From Clostridia bacterium UC5.1-1C12 (lineage in GTDB: Bacteria > Bacillota_I > Bacilli_A > Erysipelotrichales > Erysipelotrichaceae), in NCBI GenBank assembly GCA_001305055.1, contig BBZX01000008.1, positions 74,701 to 138,700 of the forward strand: DNA of 64,000 bases. The letters run 5' to 3'. This document shows, piece after piece, positions 1 through 8,885 of the stretch. Made by a program: the position numbers and the translations under genes. The first letter of the stretch is position 1. Every line of letters begins with the position of its first letter. The notes under the pieces are model-generated. The model saw only the letters and a program-made list of their open reading frames with translations. It made no database searches and was not told the DNA's origin.

Positions 1-2
1 TG

Positions 3-764
3 ACTTTAAAGAGTGCTGAAATTGTGCGTAAGCTGTTTATCAATCTTTCACTTTTACCTTTGCTTATCTATCTGCTTTTAAATAATTATGAAATATATCG
101 AGATGGCTTTAATTTGGCTATCTTATGTGTGATGATCGTGCCGATGCTCATGGCTGCGAACAGCATGCTCACAATGTATTCCCGCCAAAAGGAAGTCCGT
201 AATAATATGGTGTATCTCGGTTTTGGTTTCCTGATGGGACTGCTGCTGATTTATATAAGTATTTTAATAACAGAAGTATCGCTGAGCGTGGAGCTTCTGG
301 TCTGTCTGTTTAGCTGCATGGCTCTTTTAATTATTGCGGGCGGCATCCGTAAAAACAGTGAATATCGGAATGAATTATTAGTTCCTTTGCTTGGTTTTAA
401 AGATTTTATTAAAGCAGCGGAAAAAGACCGCTTAGAAATGCTGTTAGAGGAAGATCCGGACTACTATTATCATGTGCTTCCTTATGCGCAGGCACTGCAT
501 GTAAGTAAGATCTGGATCAATAAATTTAAAGATCTGACAGTTCCGCCGCCAGCTTGGTATGTCGGTGAAGAAGCTTGGTCGGCGAAGGATTACGATTTCA
601 TCGTTCATGACATTGAAAAAGAAATCGAGCTTGCTTCTAAAGTCAGAATCCATAGCAGCAGTTCAGATTCATCCAATGACTCTGGTTATTCAGGCGGCGG
701 TGGTTTCTCATCGGGTGGTTCAAGCGGCGGCGGCAGCGGTGGCGGCGGCAGCCGTGGATGGTAA
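3..764 (+). CDS. DUF2207-type membrane protein, C-terminal part (5' end outside window)
   Basis: The frame is open from the first full codon, so the gene begins upstream of the window. Two or three hydrophobic segments lie in the first 110 visible residues. They are followed by a soluble stretch and a tail made almost only of Gly and Ser, ending SRGW. That Gly/Ser tail after a membrane region is typical of the DUF2207 (YciQ-like) family, whose members are usually about 550-600 residues, so less than half is visible. The function of the family is unknown. The product should sit in the membrane with the glycine-rich tail exposed. A bidirectional terminator follows directly. Confidence 0.75.
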   Translation, partial: TLKSAEIVRKLFINLSLLPLLIYLLLNNYEIYRDGFNLAILCVMIVPMLMAANSMLTMYSRQKEVRNNMVYLGFGFLMGLLLIYISILITEVSLSVELLVCLFSCMALLIIAGGIRKNSEYRNELLVPLLGFKDFIKAAEKDRLEMLLEEDPDYYYHVLPYAQALHVSKIWINKFKDLTVPPPAWYVGEEAWSAKDYDFIVHDIEKEIELASKVRIHSSSSDSSNDSGYSGGGGFSSGGSSGGGSGGGGSRGW

Positions 765-783
765 GTAAAAAGCTTCATAGATT

Positions 784-819
784 AAAAACAGCCGGCTTGT
801 TGATCAGTCAGCTGTTTTT
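784..819. terminator. Bidirectional intrinsic terminator
   Basis: The arms AAAAACAGC (784-792) and GCTGTTTTT (811-819) pair and have A and T runs at their ends. It sits between the convergent DUF2207 and HxlR genes and overlaps the HxlR stop codon by two bases. Confidence 0.8.
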
Positions 820-1156
820 ATTCACTATTCTTGATGCTATGCTTATAATCAATACCCCAAGCTTCCATGGATGCTAAGACAGGCTTAAGGCTTAAGCCCA
901 GCTTGGTCAGTGAATATTCTACCTTAGGCGGTACTTCCGCATATACCTTGCGGTTTACCAACCCATTTTCCTCCATGGCACGCAGATGAGCAGTCAACAC
1001 TTTTTGAGAAATGCCGCTGATTGATTTCTTTAATTCACCAAAACGTTTAGTACCGGTAAGCAGATCTCTGATGATTAAGACTTTCCATTTATCACTGATT
1101 AAAAGCAGTGTTGTTTCTACCGGACAGGCAGGCAATTCTTTATTCACATGATTCAC
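818..1156 (-). CDS. HxlR-family winged-helix transcriptional regulator
   Basis: The 112-residue product has the usual HxlR length and layout. It has a short N-terminus with a conserved Cys (ACPVETTLLLI, about residue 11), the winged helix (WKVLIIRDLL, then FGELKKSI and QKVLTAHLRAMEENGL), and a C-terminal dimer helix. In this family (for example YodB, HypR) the N-terminal Cys often senses quinones or electrophiles, so a redox or electrophile role is likely but inferred. No target gene is obvious beside it, because the adjacent sequence is a decayed toxin gene. The ATG is preceded by GAAGGTGAATC, a fair ribosome site. Confidence 0.85.
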   Translation of the reverse strand: MNHVNKELPACPVETTLLLISDKWKVLIIRDLLTGTKRFGELKKSISGISQKVLTAHLRAMEENGLVNRKVYAEVPPKVEYSLTKLGLSLKPVLASMEAWGIDYKHSIKNSE

Positions 1157-1289
1157 CTTCTTTATACTTCTATTCTACATGATTCTGTTTAGTATCACAA
1201 GATAGTATCCTGTCGGTAACCATGCCGTGCATACTGTTTTTTCATGAGAGCGGATAAGCTGTTTTATCATAAAGCACATCATGTGTGTT

Positions 1290-1628
1290 TAAGAATGCAG
1301 ACGTTGGCGGAGGGATGTTATTATCCCTTCTGCTGAGGCCCGGAACTTCCTGACTTTGCAGCCCCTGTTGTCAAAATTTACTCTTTCGATAGCATCATCG
1401 CTGAAAAATTTGATGCAATCCTGCAGCGCTTTGAGCTTACAGGCAGAATGAAAGATTTTTATGACATATACTATCCGGCTAGGACTTTTGATTTTGATGG
1501 GAAAATGTGCAGACAGTCATTTTTGAAACCCTACGGAAGCGGGACACTTCCTATAATAAAGAGAGTTTTAGCAGGGTTAATGCACTTGCCGAAGATAATT
1601 GCCAATATTGGTGGATATGATAAATTTC
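1290..1628 (+). pseudogene. Remnant of an AbiEii/AbiGii-type nucleotidyltransferase toxin
   Basis: Pieces in different frames match the C-terminal half of AbiEii toxins (type IV toxin-antitoxin). The first is DVIIPSAEARNF near 1310. The second is APVVKIYSFDSIIAEKFDAI, about 1360-1420, continuing FELTGRMKDFYDIYY. The third, in another frame, is IFETLRKRDTSYNKESFSR, followed by VNALAED, ending about 1626. The N-terminal catalytic domain and the AbiEi antitoxin gene are absent, so this looks truly decayed and not just frameshifted. The 1157-1290 interval to its left holds the HxlR promoter region and nothing else I recognise. Confidence 0.65.
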
Positions 1629-1666
1629 AATCCTATTATGAAGTTACCCTTAAGCTATCCTTTTAT

Positions 1667-2560
1667 TTATTCTGGGAACTGAATGCGAATCGTTAGCATT
1701 TGTTTTTCACAGACAGCGTCAATCGTACCATGCATCTGCTTAACCAGTTCTTTTGCGATGGATAGACCCAGTCCCATTGAATTACTGCCGGTTTGTACTG
1801 TATAAAAGCGGTCAAAGAGCTGATTGATCATTACTTCATCTAAGGCTTCAGTGTGATTGGCGAAACTGATAACGCCGCTTTCTGACAAACTGATCATTAA
1901 GTCGCCGCTGCTGTATTTCAATGCATTGCCAAGAATATTGTCGATAACACGGCTGAGCGCTTGTTTATCAAGGCGCAAAACGATTGGCTGCTTGGCGATT
2001 GTAATCTTTGGCGTGATCCGGAGCTTTTTGAATGCCGCGTAATAGGAAGCTAAACATTCCTCTAAGAAGCGATTGAGATTCACGGCTTCAATCTGGGGAT
2101 GGGAGGTTAACAGCGCTGTTCCTGAGGTATAAGTAAACAACTCTTCAATCAGCTGTTTTAGAACATCACAGCGGCCGCGGATAATTGCCAGCATCCGTTT
2201 ATCTTCCTCACTCATTTCGGATTGTTCAAGCAGATCAAGATAACCGCACATGGCGGTTAAAGGTGTACGCAGATCATGAGAAATGTTCGTCACCGCCGCT
2301 TTAAGCTGCAGATCCCCCTGCTCATAATGATGTCTCAGATTGCGAAGCTGTTTCAGCTGTGTGTTGATGCCGGCTGCCAGCTGACGCATATGCGCATCAT
2401 GGGTGGAGATCGTAATCAAGGTATTGGTATCCTGATTCAGCCGTTCATGAAAAGCCTGCTTGATTTCATCCGCTCCCTTTCGCATTAAAGTCAGGCGGAT
2501 CAGCAGGTATATGATAATCAGAATGAGGATGCCAAACAGGCTTACGATTACGATTTCCAT
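1667..2560 (-). CDS. Sensor histidine kinase of a peptide-resistance module
   Basis: This is a 297-residue kinase with one N-terminal membrane helix (residues 3-24) and almost no extracellular domain. It has a HisKA H-box (ISHDLRTPL, His95), an N-box (DNILGNALKYSS) and a G-box (GLGLSIAKELV). Kinases with no sensing loop that sit next to ABC-2 transporters usually take their signal from the transporter, as in bacitracin and lantibiotic systems. It is the last gene of a minus-strand run: response regulator, ATPase, permease, kinase. Four bases separate it from the permease stop. The frame is intact. Confidence 0.88.
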   Translation of the reverse strand: MEIVIVSLFGILILIIIYLLIRLTLMRKGADEIKQAFHERLNQDTNTLITISTHDAHMRQLAAGINTQLKQLRNLRHHYEQGDLQLKAAVTNISHDLRTPLTAMCGYLDLLEQSEMSEEDKRMLAIIRGRCDVLKQLIEELFTYTSGTALLTSHPQIEAVNLNRFLEECLASYYAAFKKLRITPKITIAKQPIVLRLDKQALSRVIDNILGNALKYSSGDLMISLSESGVISFANHTEALDEVMINQLFDRFYTVQTGSNSMGLGLSIAKELVKQMHGTIDAVCEKQMLTIRIQFPE

Positions 2561-2563
2561 AGT

Positions 2564-3397
2564 TTAATTAATGTCTTTCTTTTTAAGCAGGCCGATGCCT
2601 GCCAGCGTGGTTGTAATCAGGATCATCAGCGAATATAACGGCAGCCGCCATGGATGCGCGACGGCCATATTTGCCAGCTGAATTGCCTGACAAGGGGGCA
2701 TAAAATCATAGACAAATTCATAGGCGGTACGCTTTGCGCCTGTCAGATAGCGTGGATTGGGTACCGTTTCGCTTACGCCCGGTTCTTTGCCATTGTTAGT
2801 GAGCTGATAAGTTTCGTAGGTTTCAGGCTGATTCAGCTGGCTGTGTACATAGGTTGCACCCAATAATAACACAAAGGCTCCCAAAACACAGAGAATCGCG
2901 CTCAGCGCTTTATTTTGACAAAGCATGGCGATCATCACATAACAGGCGCTGCCAGCCGCGGCACACAGGATTGAACAAAAAATCAAAATCAGTATAATTC
3001 GCAGATCGACAGTAAAGAAGCCAAGCAAAGGGATGCCTGTCAGGCAGTAACAAATGATAAAGCCAAGGCACATTACTAGGCCGCAAAGCAGGCAGGTTAT
3101 CAGATTAGACAGATAAATCGCTGAGCGGCTGTGGCCGATAATCAGCTTATTGCGGATCGTTCCATCACTGTATTCAGTGCCGGTAAACAGCGAACAGAAT
3201 ACAGCAAGCAGGATATTGATAAACAGCGGATAGGCGAAAAAAGTACTATCCAATACAGCGGAAGTGCCATAAATATGCATGTTTCTAAGCTGCATGAACG
3301 GTATGAGCAGTCCCAGCAGACACATGAATGTCAGGCAAACTTGGAAACAGCGGTTATTGATCATGCGATGTAAATCGGCATTTAGTAACTTATTCAT
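2564..3397 (-). CDS. ABC-2 type permease (antimicrobial-peptide resistance type)
   Basis: This 277-residue membrane protein has about six hydrophobic segments. It starts with a short cytoplasmic end and has a large loop between the fourth and fifth-sixth helices. The order and length fit lantibiotic-immunity or BcrB-type ABC-2 permeases. The start codon overlaps the end of the ATPase gene by eight bases, implying translational coupling. It presumably works with that ATPase to expel or shield against a cell-envelope-active peptide. The substrate cannot be read from sequence. Confidence 0.82.
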   Translation of the reverse strand: MNKLLNADLHRMINNRCFQVCLTFMCLLGLLIPFMQLRNMHIYGTSAVLDSTFFAYPLFINILLAVFCSLFTGTEYSDGTIRNKLIIGHSRSAIYLSNLITCLLCGLVMCLGFIICYCLTGIPLLGFFTVDLRIILILIFCSILCAAAGSACYVMIAMLCQNKALSAILCVLGAFVLLLGATYVHSQLNQPETYETYQLTNNGKEPGVSETVPNPRYLTGAKRTAYEFVYDFMPPCQAIQLANMAVAHPWRLPLYSLMILITTTLAGIGLLKKKDIN

Positions 3398-4309
3398 GAG
3401 TTCCTCCTACAAGATTAATGAAATAGCTTTCTAAGCTTTCATCTTGTTCCTGAATGGATTTTACCTCACAATGCTGATCCGCGAGTTCCTGAATCAGAGG
3501 GGTAATTGAGGGCTTGCCATAGATTTCAGCCGTATTTTCGTTAATCAGCTTATAATTCAGCTTCATGGTGTCCAGCACCCTAACGAGTGACTGTATATTA
3601 TTAACCTCAAGCCGCAGACATTGCCGCGACATCATTTCAAGCTGTTCGGCACTGATTTCCTTAACGATGCGGCCATTATCAATAAAGCCAAAATGGGTTG
3701 CTAATTTTGATAATTCATCAAGAATATGCGAAGAAATCAAAAGGGTGATCTGGCGGCTTTGATTCAGCTGTAAAATCAGTTCTCTGATTTGAATGATGCC
3801 CTGCGGGTCAAGCCCGTTGGTTGGCTCATCAAGCACTAAAAATCAGGATCATTGACTAATGCGATGCCGATGCCTAAACGCTGACGCATGCCCAATGAGA
3901 AATGCTTTGCTTTTTTATTTCCCGTATGTTCAAGGCCGATTAATTTTAATAGTCCGTCAATTCCGTCAAAAGAGGGAAGACCGAGAATGCGGGCCTGTTG
4001 TTTCAGGTTTTCCTCAGCACTCATTTCCATATAAATAGACGGTGTTTCAATAACCGCACCCATTCGTACCCGCTGCTTACTGATGCCTTTATCGTCATTG
4101 GCAGTACCATAAATCGTGTAACTGCCGTTATCCGGTTCCTGTAAACCGCAGATTAAACGAATCAGCGTTGTTTTGCCAGCTCCGTTCCTGCCGACAAAGC
4201 CATAAATGGCTCCCTTAGGAATATGCATTGAGACATTATCCAAAGCTTTGAATTTTCCGTAATGCTTAGACAGTGACTCCGCCGTTAAAATATAATCCAT
4301 ATCATTCAC
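3390..4309 (-). CDS. ABC transporter ATPase, BcrA-like (one frameshift)
   Basis: The nucleotide-binding domain has Walker A GRNGAGKTT, Q-loop region AVIETPS, signature FSLGMRQRLGI and Walker B LVLDEPTNGLDP. Length (about 306 residues) and the C-terminal extension fit the BcrA/lantibiotic-immunity subfamily. The frame breaks at about 3836-3841 exactly inside Walker B: five T where six would give DFLVLDE. One added base restores the whole protein, so the gene is probably intact in the cell. It forms the transporter with the overlapping permease and lies downstream of its own response regulator. Phased repeats precede it. The start could be the ATG at 4309 or the second ATG three codons in. Confidence 0.88.
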
Positions 4310-4345
4310 TCCTTTTCTTTACAAGGTACAGTTTATCAAGGAGGG

Positions 4346-4386
4346 GTTAAGCAGGCGGTAAAGAAAAGGGTTAAGATTTAGTAAAG
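4346..4386 (-). promoter_or_regulatory. Four phased CTTWAC direct repeats upstream of the ABC genes
   Basis: Read on the minus strand, CTTTAC, CTTAAC, CTTTAC and CTTAAC start 11-12 bases apart (plus-strand positions 4381, 4370, 4358, 4346). Direct repeats spaced about one helical turn are typical OmpR-family binding sites. They lie between the response regulator stop and the ATPase start, so they are probably where this response regulator activates the transporter genes. Binding is inferred. Confidence 0.6.
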
Positions 4387-4389
4387 AAC

Positions 4390-5046
4390 TTAATCTTCTT
4401 TCATTTTAAAGCCGATTCCCCAAACTGCTTCAATGTATTCCTCATTGCTGAATTCACGCAGCTTTCTTCTCAGATTACTGATATGTACCTTTAAGGAGCT
4501 TTCCATGCAGTCATTCTCTTCACCGATGCGCTCTAAAATCGTTGATTTGGGATTGACTTGAGAAGGGTGGGTCATCAATAGCTTCAAGATTGCATATTCG
4601 GTTTTGGTTAAGCGCACCGGCTGATTTTTATCTGTACTTGATGGGTATGCGGATCAAGCGTCAAATCCTTAAAAACCAAGGCTGCGTTATGGGCAGGGCT
4701 CTCATTTCTTAGCTGAACCGTGATGCGGGCTAACAGTTCGCGGGTATCAAAGGGTTTTGTCATGTAATCAGCGGCACCCAGATATAACAGTTCCACCTTA
4801 TCATTCATATCAGCTTTGGCGCTTAACACGATTACGGGAATGGCTTTGATTTTAGTTAGGACAGCCTCCCCTGACATCCCCGGCAGCATCAGATCAAGAA
4901 GAATCAGATCTGGTGTCATAGTATCTAAAAATAATAGAGCTTCGGTTCCTGAATAACAGCGGTAAATCTGATAATTATTGCGGCTGAGCAGCTCTTGAAG
5001 CAGATCGCCAATACAGACATCATCATCAATGATCAGAATTTTTCAT
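4390..5046 (-). CDS. OmpR-family response regulator (two frame breaks)
   Basis: The receiver domain opens with ILIIDDD and carries the phospho-acceptor motif LILLDLMLPG. It is followed by an OmpR-type winged helix (RLTKTEYAILKLLM, KVHISNLRRKL, EAVWGIGFKM). The start ATG at 5046 is followed by five A; four or seven would keep the frame. A second break at about 4622 is five A where six are needed. Corrected length is about 220 residues, normal for the family. It is the first gene of the minus-strand resistance module and probably binds the repeats at 4346-4386. Confidence 0.85.
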
Positions 5047-5162
5047 TTTCCGGCCCCGCTTTCTATACTCTTTATTGTAGTGAATTACCGATATAAAATC
5101 AACCAAGTGAACGCTGATTGCGATATTATGGTACAATAGGGCTAACAAATATGAGGGGCCCT

Positions 5163-5985
5163 ATGATAAAAAAACATATTGATACTGGCCGAGGCCGTGT
5201 CTATTACTGGATGAATCAGCCAACGGTTTATAAAACAACATTGATGCTGACACATGGCTTGACAGCCGATCATACATTATTTGATCCCCAGCTTGACACA
5301 TTGAAAGATATAAGCATCATCACATGGGATATGCCGCTGCATGGCGAATCACGCCTTATAATGATTTTTCATTTATTCATGTTGCCCAGGATATGAAACA
5401 GATTCTTGATCAGGAAGGGATTGATTCACTGGTTATGGCCGGGCAGTCAGCTGGTGGTTATGCGGTTCAAGTGTTTGCACATTTATACCTCATCTGCTGG
5501 CCGGCTTTATCGCCATCGATTCTACGCCGCTTGGCAGTCATTATTATAAGCGTTCAGAAACTTTCTGGACCGATCATTATGATGCTTTTGCGGCCTTGCT
5601 GCCTTATCGCTGCTATTGCCGGCTGAGTGCCAATAACGCGGCCTTGCATAAAACGGCCAGAGAAGCTTTTTATGACTCACTGCTGCGCTTGGGAAAGGCG
5701 GAGCTGCTGAAGGCAGTGCGCAGTGTGTACCGTGATTTTAAGAAATATGATGAAGTAAAATTTCAATGTCCGGTTCTGCTTTGTCTTGGTAATCATGATC
5801 AGGTAGGCTATGTGTCAAAATATAATCAGATGTGGAGTCAGGCAACAGGTTATCCGCTTTGCATTATCCCGGATGCCGGGCATAATTCTAATTATGATAA
5901 TGCGCCTTATTTCAATGAAGTAATAATAAAATTCATCAATCAGTTGGTAACTGGACAGGAAAACGGAGAAGGCTATGGAAATTAA
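5163..5985 (+). CDS. Alpha/beta-hydrolase (two frameshifts)
   Basis: Three overlapping reading-frame pieces join into one hydrolase of about 275 residues. It shows the oxyanion-region motif LTHGLTADH, the nucleophile elbow AGQSAGG, an acid in GNHDQVG and the catalytic His in AGHNSNYDN. The breaks near 5353 and 5488 are both CC where CCC restores the frame. The ATG at 5163 follows GAGGGGCCCT. Its end overlaps the next hydrolase by 11 bases, so the two are co-translated. The substrate is unknown. The family includes esterases, lipases and peptidases. Confidence 0.75.
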
Positions 5986-6886
5986 TGTGAATGAAATGAT
6001 TGAAATTAACGGCGTTAAACAATTTATCGCGGTACGTGCAAAGCATGCGGGCAATCCGCTGCTGCTTTATGTTCACGGCGGCCCCGGTGATGCGGCCTTG
6101 CCTTTGGTGCTGAAATATAATGGCGCGCTGGCTGAGCAGTATACGCTGGTTGTTTGGGAACAGCGGGGAGCTGGTAAGTCTTATTATCCGTTTACTGAAT
6201 CAGTAACGATTGACACCTTTGCAGAAGATCTTCATATCCTGATTGAATATCTGCTGAAACGTTATCAGCAAAAGCAGCTGACCCTTGTCGGACATTCATG
6301 GGGCAGTGTACTGGGGATGAAAATCGCTGTTCTGTATCCGCATCTTTTGAAATGTTACGTCGGCTGCGGTCAGGTAATCGATATGACAGAAGGCTCAAAG
6401 CGGGCATGGGAATATGCGATGCAGGTTGCAGACCCTAAAACCAGAAATAAATTAATGGCGGTTGATCCAACGTATCAGGGGGCAAATTGGTTTAATGATT
6501 TAATGTTGGTTACTAAAACGGTGGTAAAGTATAAAGGCTCCTATTATGGTCATCGAAGCTATAATCCGATGATCAGGGATTTTATCTTTTCAAGCTCTTA
6601 TCGTTTAAAGGATCTGATCAATCGGCAGAAAGGTTCTCTGCAAAGTATTCAAGCCTTGTGGCCTGAATTAATGTCAGTAAGCTTTAAGCATATCCATGAC
6701 CTTCAAGTGAAAATTGTATTGATTGAGGGAAAACACGATCATCATGTTGACAGTGAGCTTGTTGTTGATTTTTTCAATCAATTAACAAGTTTAAAGCAGC
6801 TGTATCTCTTTGAGAAAAGCTGTCACTTTCCGCAATGGAGTGAGGCCAAGCGGTTTAACCGGATTATGATCACATTGTTGTCTTAA
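5975..6886 (+). CDS. Alpha/beta-hydrolase, proline-iminopeptidase-like
   Basis: This intact 303-residue enzyme has the peptidase S33 signature: YVHGGPGDA (oxyanion hole), VVWEQRGAGKS and the nucleophile elbow GHSWGS. A late Asp lies in EGKHDHHV and the His in EKSCHFPQWSE. HGGPG plus WEQRGAGKS is characteristic of proline-iminopeptidase-related hydrolases, though many members act on other small amides or esters. It is coupled to the preceding hydrolase. No signal peptide is present, so it is cytoplasmic. Confidence 0.82.
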   Translation: MEINVNEMIEINGVKQFIAVRAKHAGNPLLLYVHGGPGDAALPLVLKYNGALAEQYTLVVWEQRGAGKSYYPFTESVTIDTFAEDLHILIEYLLKRYQQKQLTLVGHSWGSVLGMKIAVLYPHLLKCYVGCGQVIDMTEGSKRAWEYAMQVADPKTRNKLMAVDPTYQGANWFNDLMLVTKTVVKYKGSYYGHRSYNPMIRDFIFSSSYRLKDLINRQKGSLQSIQALWPELMSVSFKHIHDLQVKIVLIEGKHDHHVDSELVVDFFNQLTSLKQLYLFEKSCHFPQWSEAKRFNRIMITLLS

Positions 6887-6950
6887 GTGTGAATTGTTGT
6901 TTTTCTGGTTTGGGTGTGCCATAATAAATACAGCGAAAGTGAGGAATAAT

Positions 6951-7202
6951 ATGCTCGAATTTAAATTTGATACTCAGCTTTTAATCGAAGGAAAAAATCT
7001 TTCAGAAGATGCAATCAATGATTATATAACCGAACACTTTAAAGGTGATTGTCTGCTGGCGGTGGGAGATGATGAATTAATCAAAATCCATTTTCATACC
7101 AATGAACCATGGCAGGTGCTTGAATACGCGTCGTCTTTAGGTGAGATTTATGATGTCGTAATAGAAAACATGGAACGGCAGGCAAACGGTCAGCAAGGTT
7201 AA
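6951..7202 (+). CDS. Stand-alone FakA/DAK-phosphatase-like domain protein
   Basis: The 83-residue protein starts at ATG 6951 after GTGAGGAATAAT. It resembles the middle/C-terminal domain of FakA (YloV), the fatty-acid kinase: LIEGKNLSEDAINDYI, then LLAVGDDELIKIHFHTNEPW, then a repeated VLEYASSLGEI. In FakA this domain lies after the DAK2 kinase domain. Here it is alone, with no kinase or DegV partner visible nearby. It may be a regulatory or scaffolding relic, or act in trans on a distant FakA. Assignment to the domain is by motif only. Confidence 0.6.
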   Translation: MLEFKFDTQLLIEGKNLSEDAINDYITEHFKGDCLLAVGDDELIKIHFHTNEPWQVLEYASSLGEIYDVVIENMERQANGQQG

Positions 7203-7205
7203 GCA

Positions 7206-7240
7206 AAGGTCCTTTATGATTTATCATAGAGGATTTTTCT
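7206..7240 (+). terminator. Intrinsic terminator
   Basis: CCTTTATGAT pairs with ATCATAGAGG and is followed by a T run. It ends the FakA-like gene. Confidence 0.65.
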
Positions 7241-7328
7241 TGAATTATTTAATACGATGACTGTTTATCCTCTAAATGATGAAGAAATATGATAAAATCA
7301 ATATTGATTACTAATAGGGAGCGATACG

Positions 7329-8053
7329 ATGAAAAACCAATTATGATAGCATTTGATTATGGGCAGACAATTATTGATGAGCATCCGGTAGATTTTGTCA
7401 GGGGAACAGCCGAGGTTATGAAGTATGCTGCGGTTAATAAATTCAACAAAACACCGGAAGAAATTCAAAACATAGCGGCACAATTAAAAAAAGAACTCGG
7501 CAATTTTGAACCGGGTCTTGACTTTGGTGATTATGGTGAAATCAGCAATTTAGCTTTTCAGGCATTTTTGTATGAATCACAGGGAATTGAATTGTCAATT
7601 TCATATGAAGAAGCCGAATTGATTTTCTGGGACAGCGCTGCCTGGGGAAAAGCGGCGCAGGGGATTGAGGAATTGCTGGTATATCTTCATGATACCGGCA
7701 TCAGAACCGCAGTTTTAAGTAATAACGTGTATGGACAGAAGGCGCTGAGCAGCCGTATCAACCGCATTCTGCCGGAGCATCATTTTGAATTTATCTTATC
7801 GACAAAGGACTATTTATTCCGTAAACCCAATCGGCATATCTATGAGCTGCTGCTGATGAAGGCTGATTTACAGGCGGCAGATGTCTGGTATGCGGGTGAC
7901 AGCTTAATCAACGATGTCGACGGCAGCCGTAATGCCGGTTTAATGCCGATTTGGTATACCGGTGCTAGTGAATCGTGGGAGCAAACGGATAGGGAATGCC
8001 TGCATATCCAGCATTGGCATGAATTGATCGATTATTTAAAAGAGCTGCAGTAG
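7329..8053 (+). CDS. HAD-superfamily hydrolase (frame break at start)
   Basis: The HAD core has motif I FDYGQT (the DxGxT variant), motif II VLSNN, motif III RKPNRHIYE and motif IV YAGDSLINDVDGSRNAG, with a helical cap between I and II. The best start is ATG 7329 after AGGGAGCGATAC. It runs into the main frame only if the five A after the ATG are six, giving MKKPIMIAFDYG. The next ATG in the open frame would lie inside motif I's strand. Corrected length is about 242 residues. The substrate is probably a small phosphorylated metabolite and is not predictable. Confidence 0.8.
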
Positions 8054-8064
8054 CAGTTTTTTTT
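8045..8064 (+). terminator. Intrinsic terminator
   Basis: CTGC-AGTA-GCAG followed by eight T ends the HAD hydrolase gene and overlaps its stop codon. Confidence 0.6.
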
Positions 8065-8075
8065 GTATTGTATAC

Positions 8076-8128
8076 TTGACATAAAATGTAAAGCGTACTA
8101 TACTATAAATGTAAAGTTAACTATACTT
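8076..8128 (+). promoter_or_regulatory. Promoter with tandem operator repeats for the XRE gene
   Basis: TTGACA (8076-8081), a 17-base spacer and TATACT (8099-8104) form a strong sigma-A promoter. Two imperfect palindromes overlie it, GTAAAG-CGTA-CTATAC (8088-8103) and GTAAAG-TTAA-CTATAC (8111-8126), 23 bases apart. Their position over the -10 and start point suggests repression by the XRE protein encoded immediately downstream. Confidence 0.7.
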
Positions 8129-8144
8129 AAAAGGATGTGATTGC

Positions 8145-8352
8145 TTGCAGACACGAATACAGGAATTGCGTAAAGCAAAAAGGTAACACAGAGTGAGTTG
8201 GCTGATGCGGTTAATGTGACCCGTCAGACGATTATATCGCTGGAGAATGGCAAATATAAAGCATCGCTGATACTTGCGCATAAACTGGCTCAATTTTTGG
8301 TGTAACGATTGAGGAAATCTTTATTTTTGATTTAAAGGAGGAAAATCTATGA
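8145..8352 (+). CDS. XRE-family DNA-binding regulator (two frameshifts)
   Basis: The short helix-turn-helix protein is about 68 residues: [42 protein letters not shown], then GVTIEEIF. The start is probably TTG 8145, eight bases after AAGGATG. Two single-base losses break the frame, near 8180 (AAAA for AAAAA) and 8298 (five T for six). The stop overlaps the next ATG as ATGA. Stand-alone HTH proteins coupled to a small membrane protein are common in Bacillota and usually repress their own operon. Confidence 0.75.
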
Positions 8353-8828
8353 AAGGAATCTTATGTGCCACAAAGGCAGTGACAAATGAGGCGTATCGTC
8401 AGGAGTTGGCAAAGAAACGAATTTATTATGTACTGATAATTATGGTGGGCGTCATTACCTTGGCGATAACCTATTTCGCATCAGCTAACGGCATTACATT
8501 CAATGAGCATCTGCATGGTACATTCGCGGGCATGGGGACTGGATTAATTTTGGCCGGGGCTGTGCTGATTATTAAGACACAGCTGACTTTAAGCAGTGAG
8601 GAGAAGCTGAAAGCAGCCCGTTTGAATAATTCTGATGAACGCAATATGGAAATCAGCAGCCGTGCTTTCCGCAGCGCAGCATTTATTATGATTCTCTCAT
8701 TTTATGTGACAGCTCTCATTGGCAGTATCATGTTTGATGAGCGTCTGATTCAATTCCTGCTGTTGAATATGAGTGTGTTATTAGCGGGTTATATTCTCTC
8801 ATATAACTATTATAAACGTAAATTATAG
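8349..8828 (+). CDS. Four-helix membrane protein paired with an XRE regulator
   Basis: The 159-residue protein has four hydrophobic segments (about residues 25-45, 55-75, 110-130, 135-152). A soluble stretch between helices 2 and 3 holds the motif NNSDERN. That N-D-E-R motif and the XRE partner resemble DUF2178-like membrane proteins, whose function is unknown. Translation is coupled to the XRE gene by an ATGA overlap. The pair may respond to envelope conditions, but nothing in the sequence proves it. Confidence 0.7.
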   Translation: MKGILCATKAVTNEAYRQELAKKRIYYVLIIMVGVITLAITYFASANGITFNEHLHGTFAGMGTGLILAGAVLIIKTQLTLSSEEKLKAARLNNSDERNMEISSRAFRSAAFIMILSFYVTALIGSIMFDERLIQFLLLNMSVLLAGYILSYNYYKRKL

Positions 8829-8848
8829 ACCGTCTGACGGTCTTTTTA
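8828..8848 (+). terminator. Intrinsic terminator
   Basis: GACCGT-CTG-ACGGTC followed by TTTTT overlaps the stop codon of the membrane protein gene. Confidence 0.8.
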
Positions 8849-8885
8849 TTTGCGCGTATTCATATAGTAAAGCAGGGTGAAGCGT

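Noticed and set aside
1448..1696. 82-codon protein as an intact gene
   Set aside because: Only its first half matches AbiEii and the rest is out of frame; it is part of the decayed toxin gene.
3836..3841. Programmed ribosomal frameshifting at T or A runs
   Set aside because: Breaks occur in dozens of unrelated genes, at many sequence contexts including CC and GG, without common slippery heptamers or stimulatory structures. Sequencing error explains them more simply.
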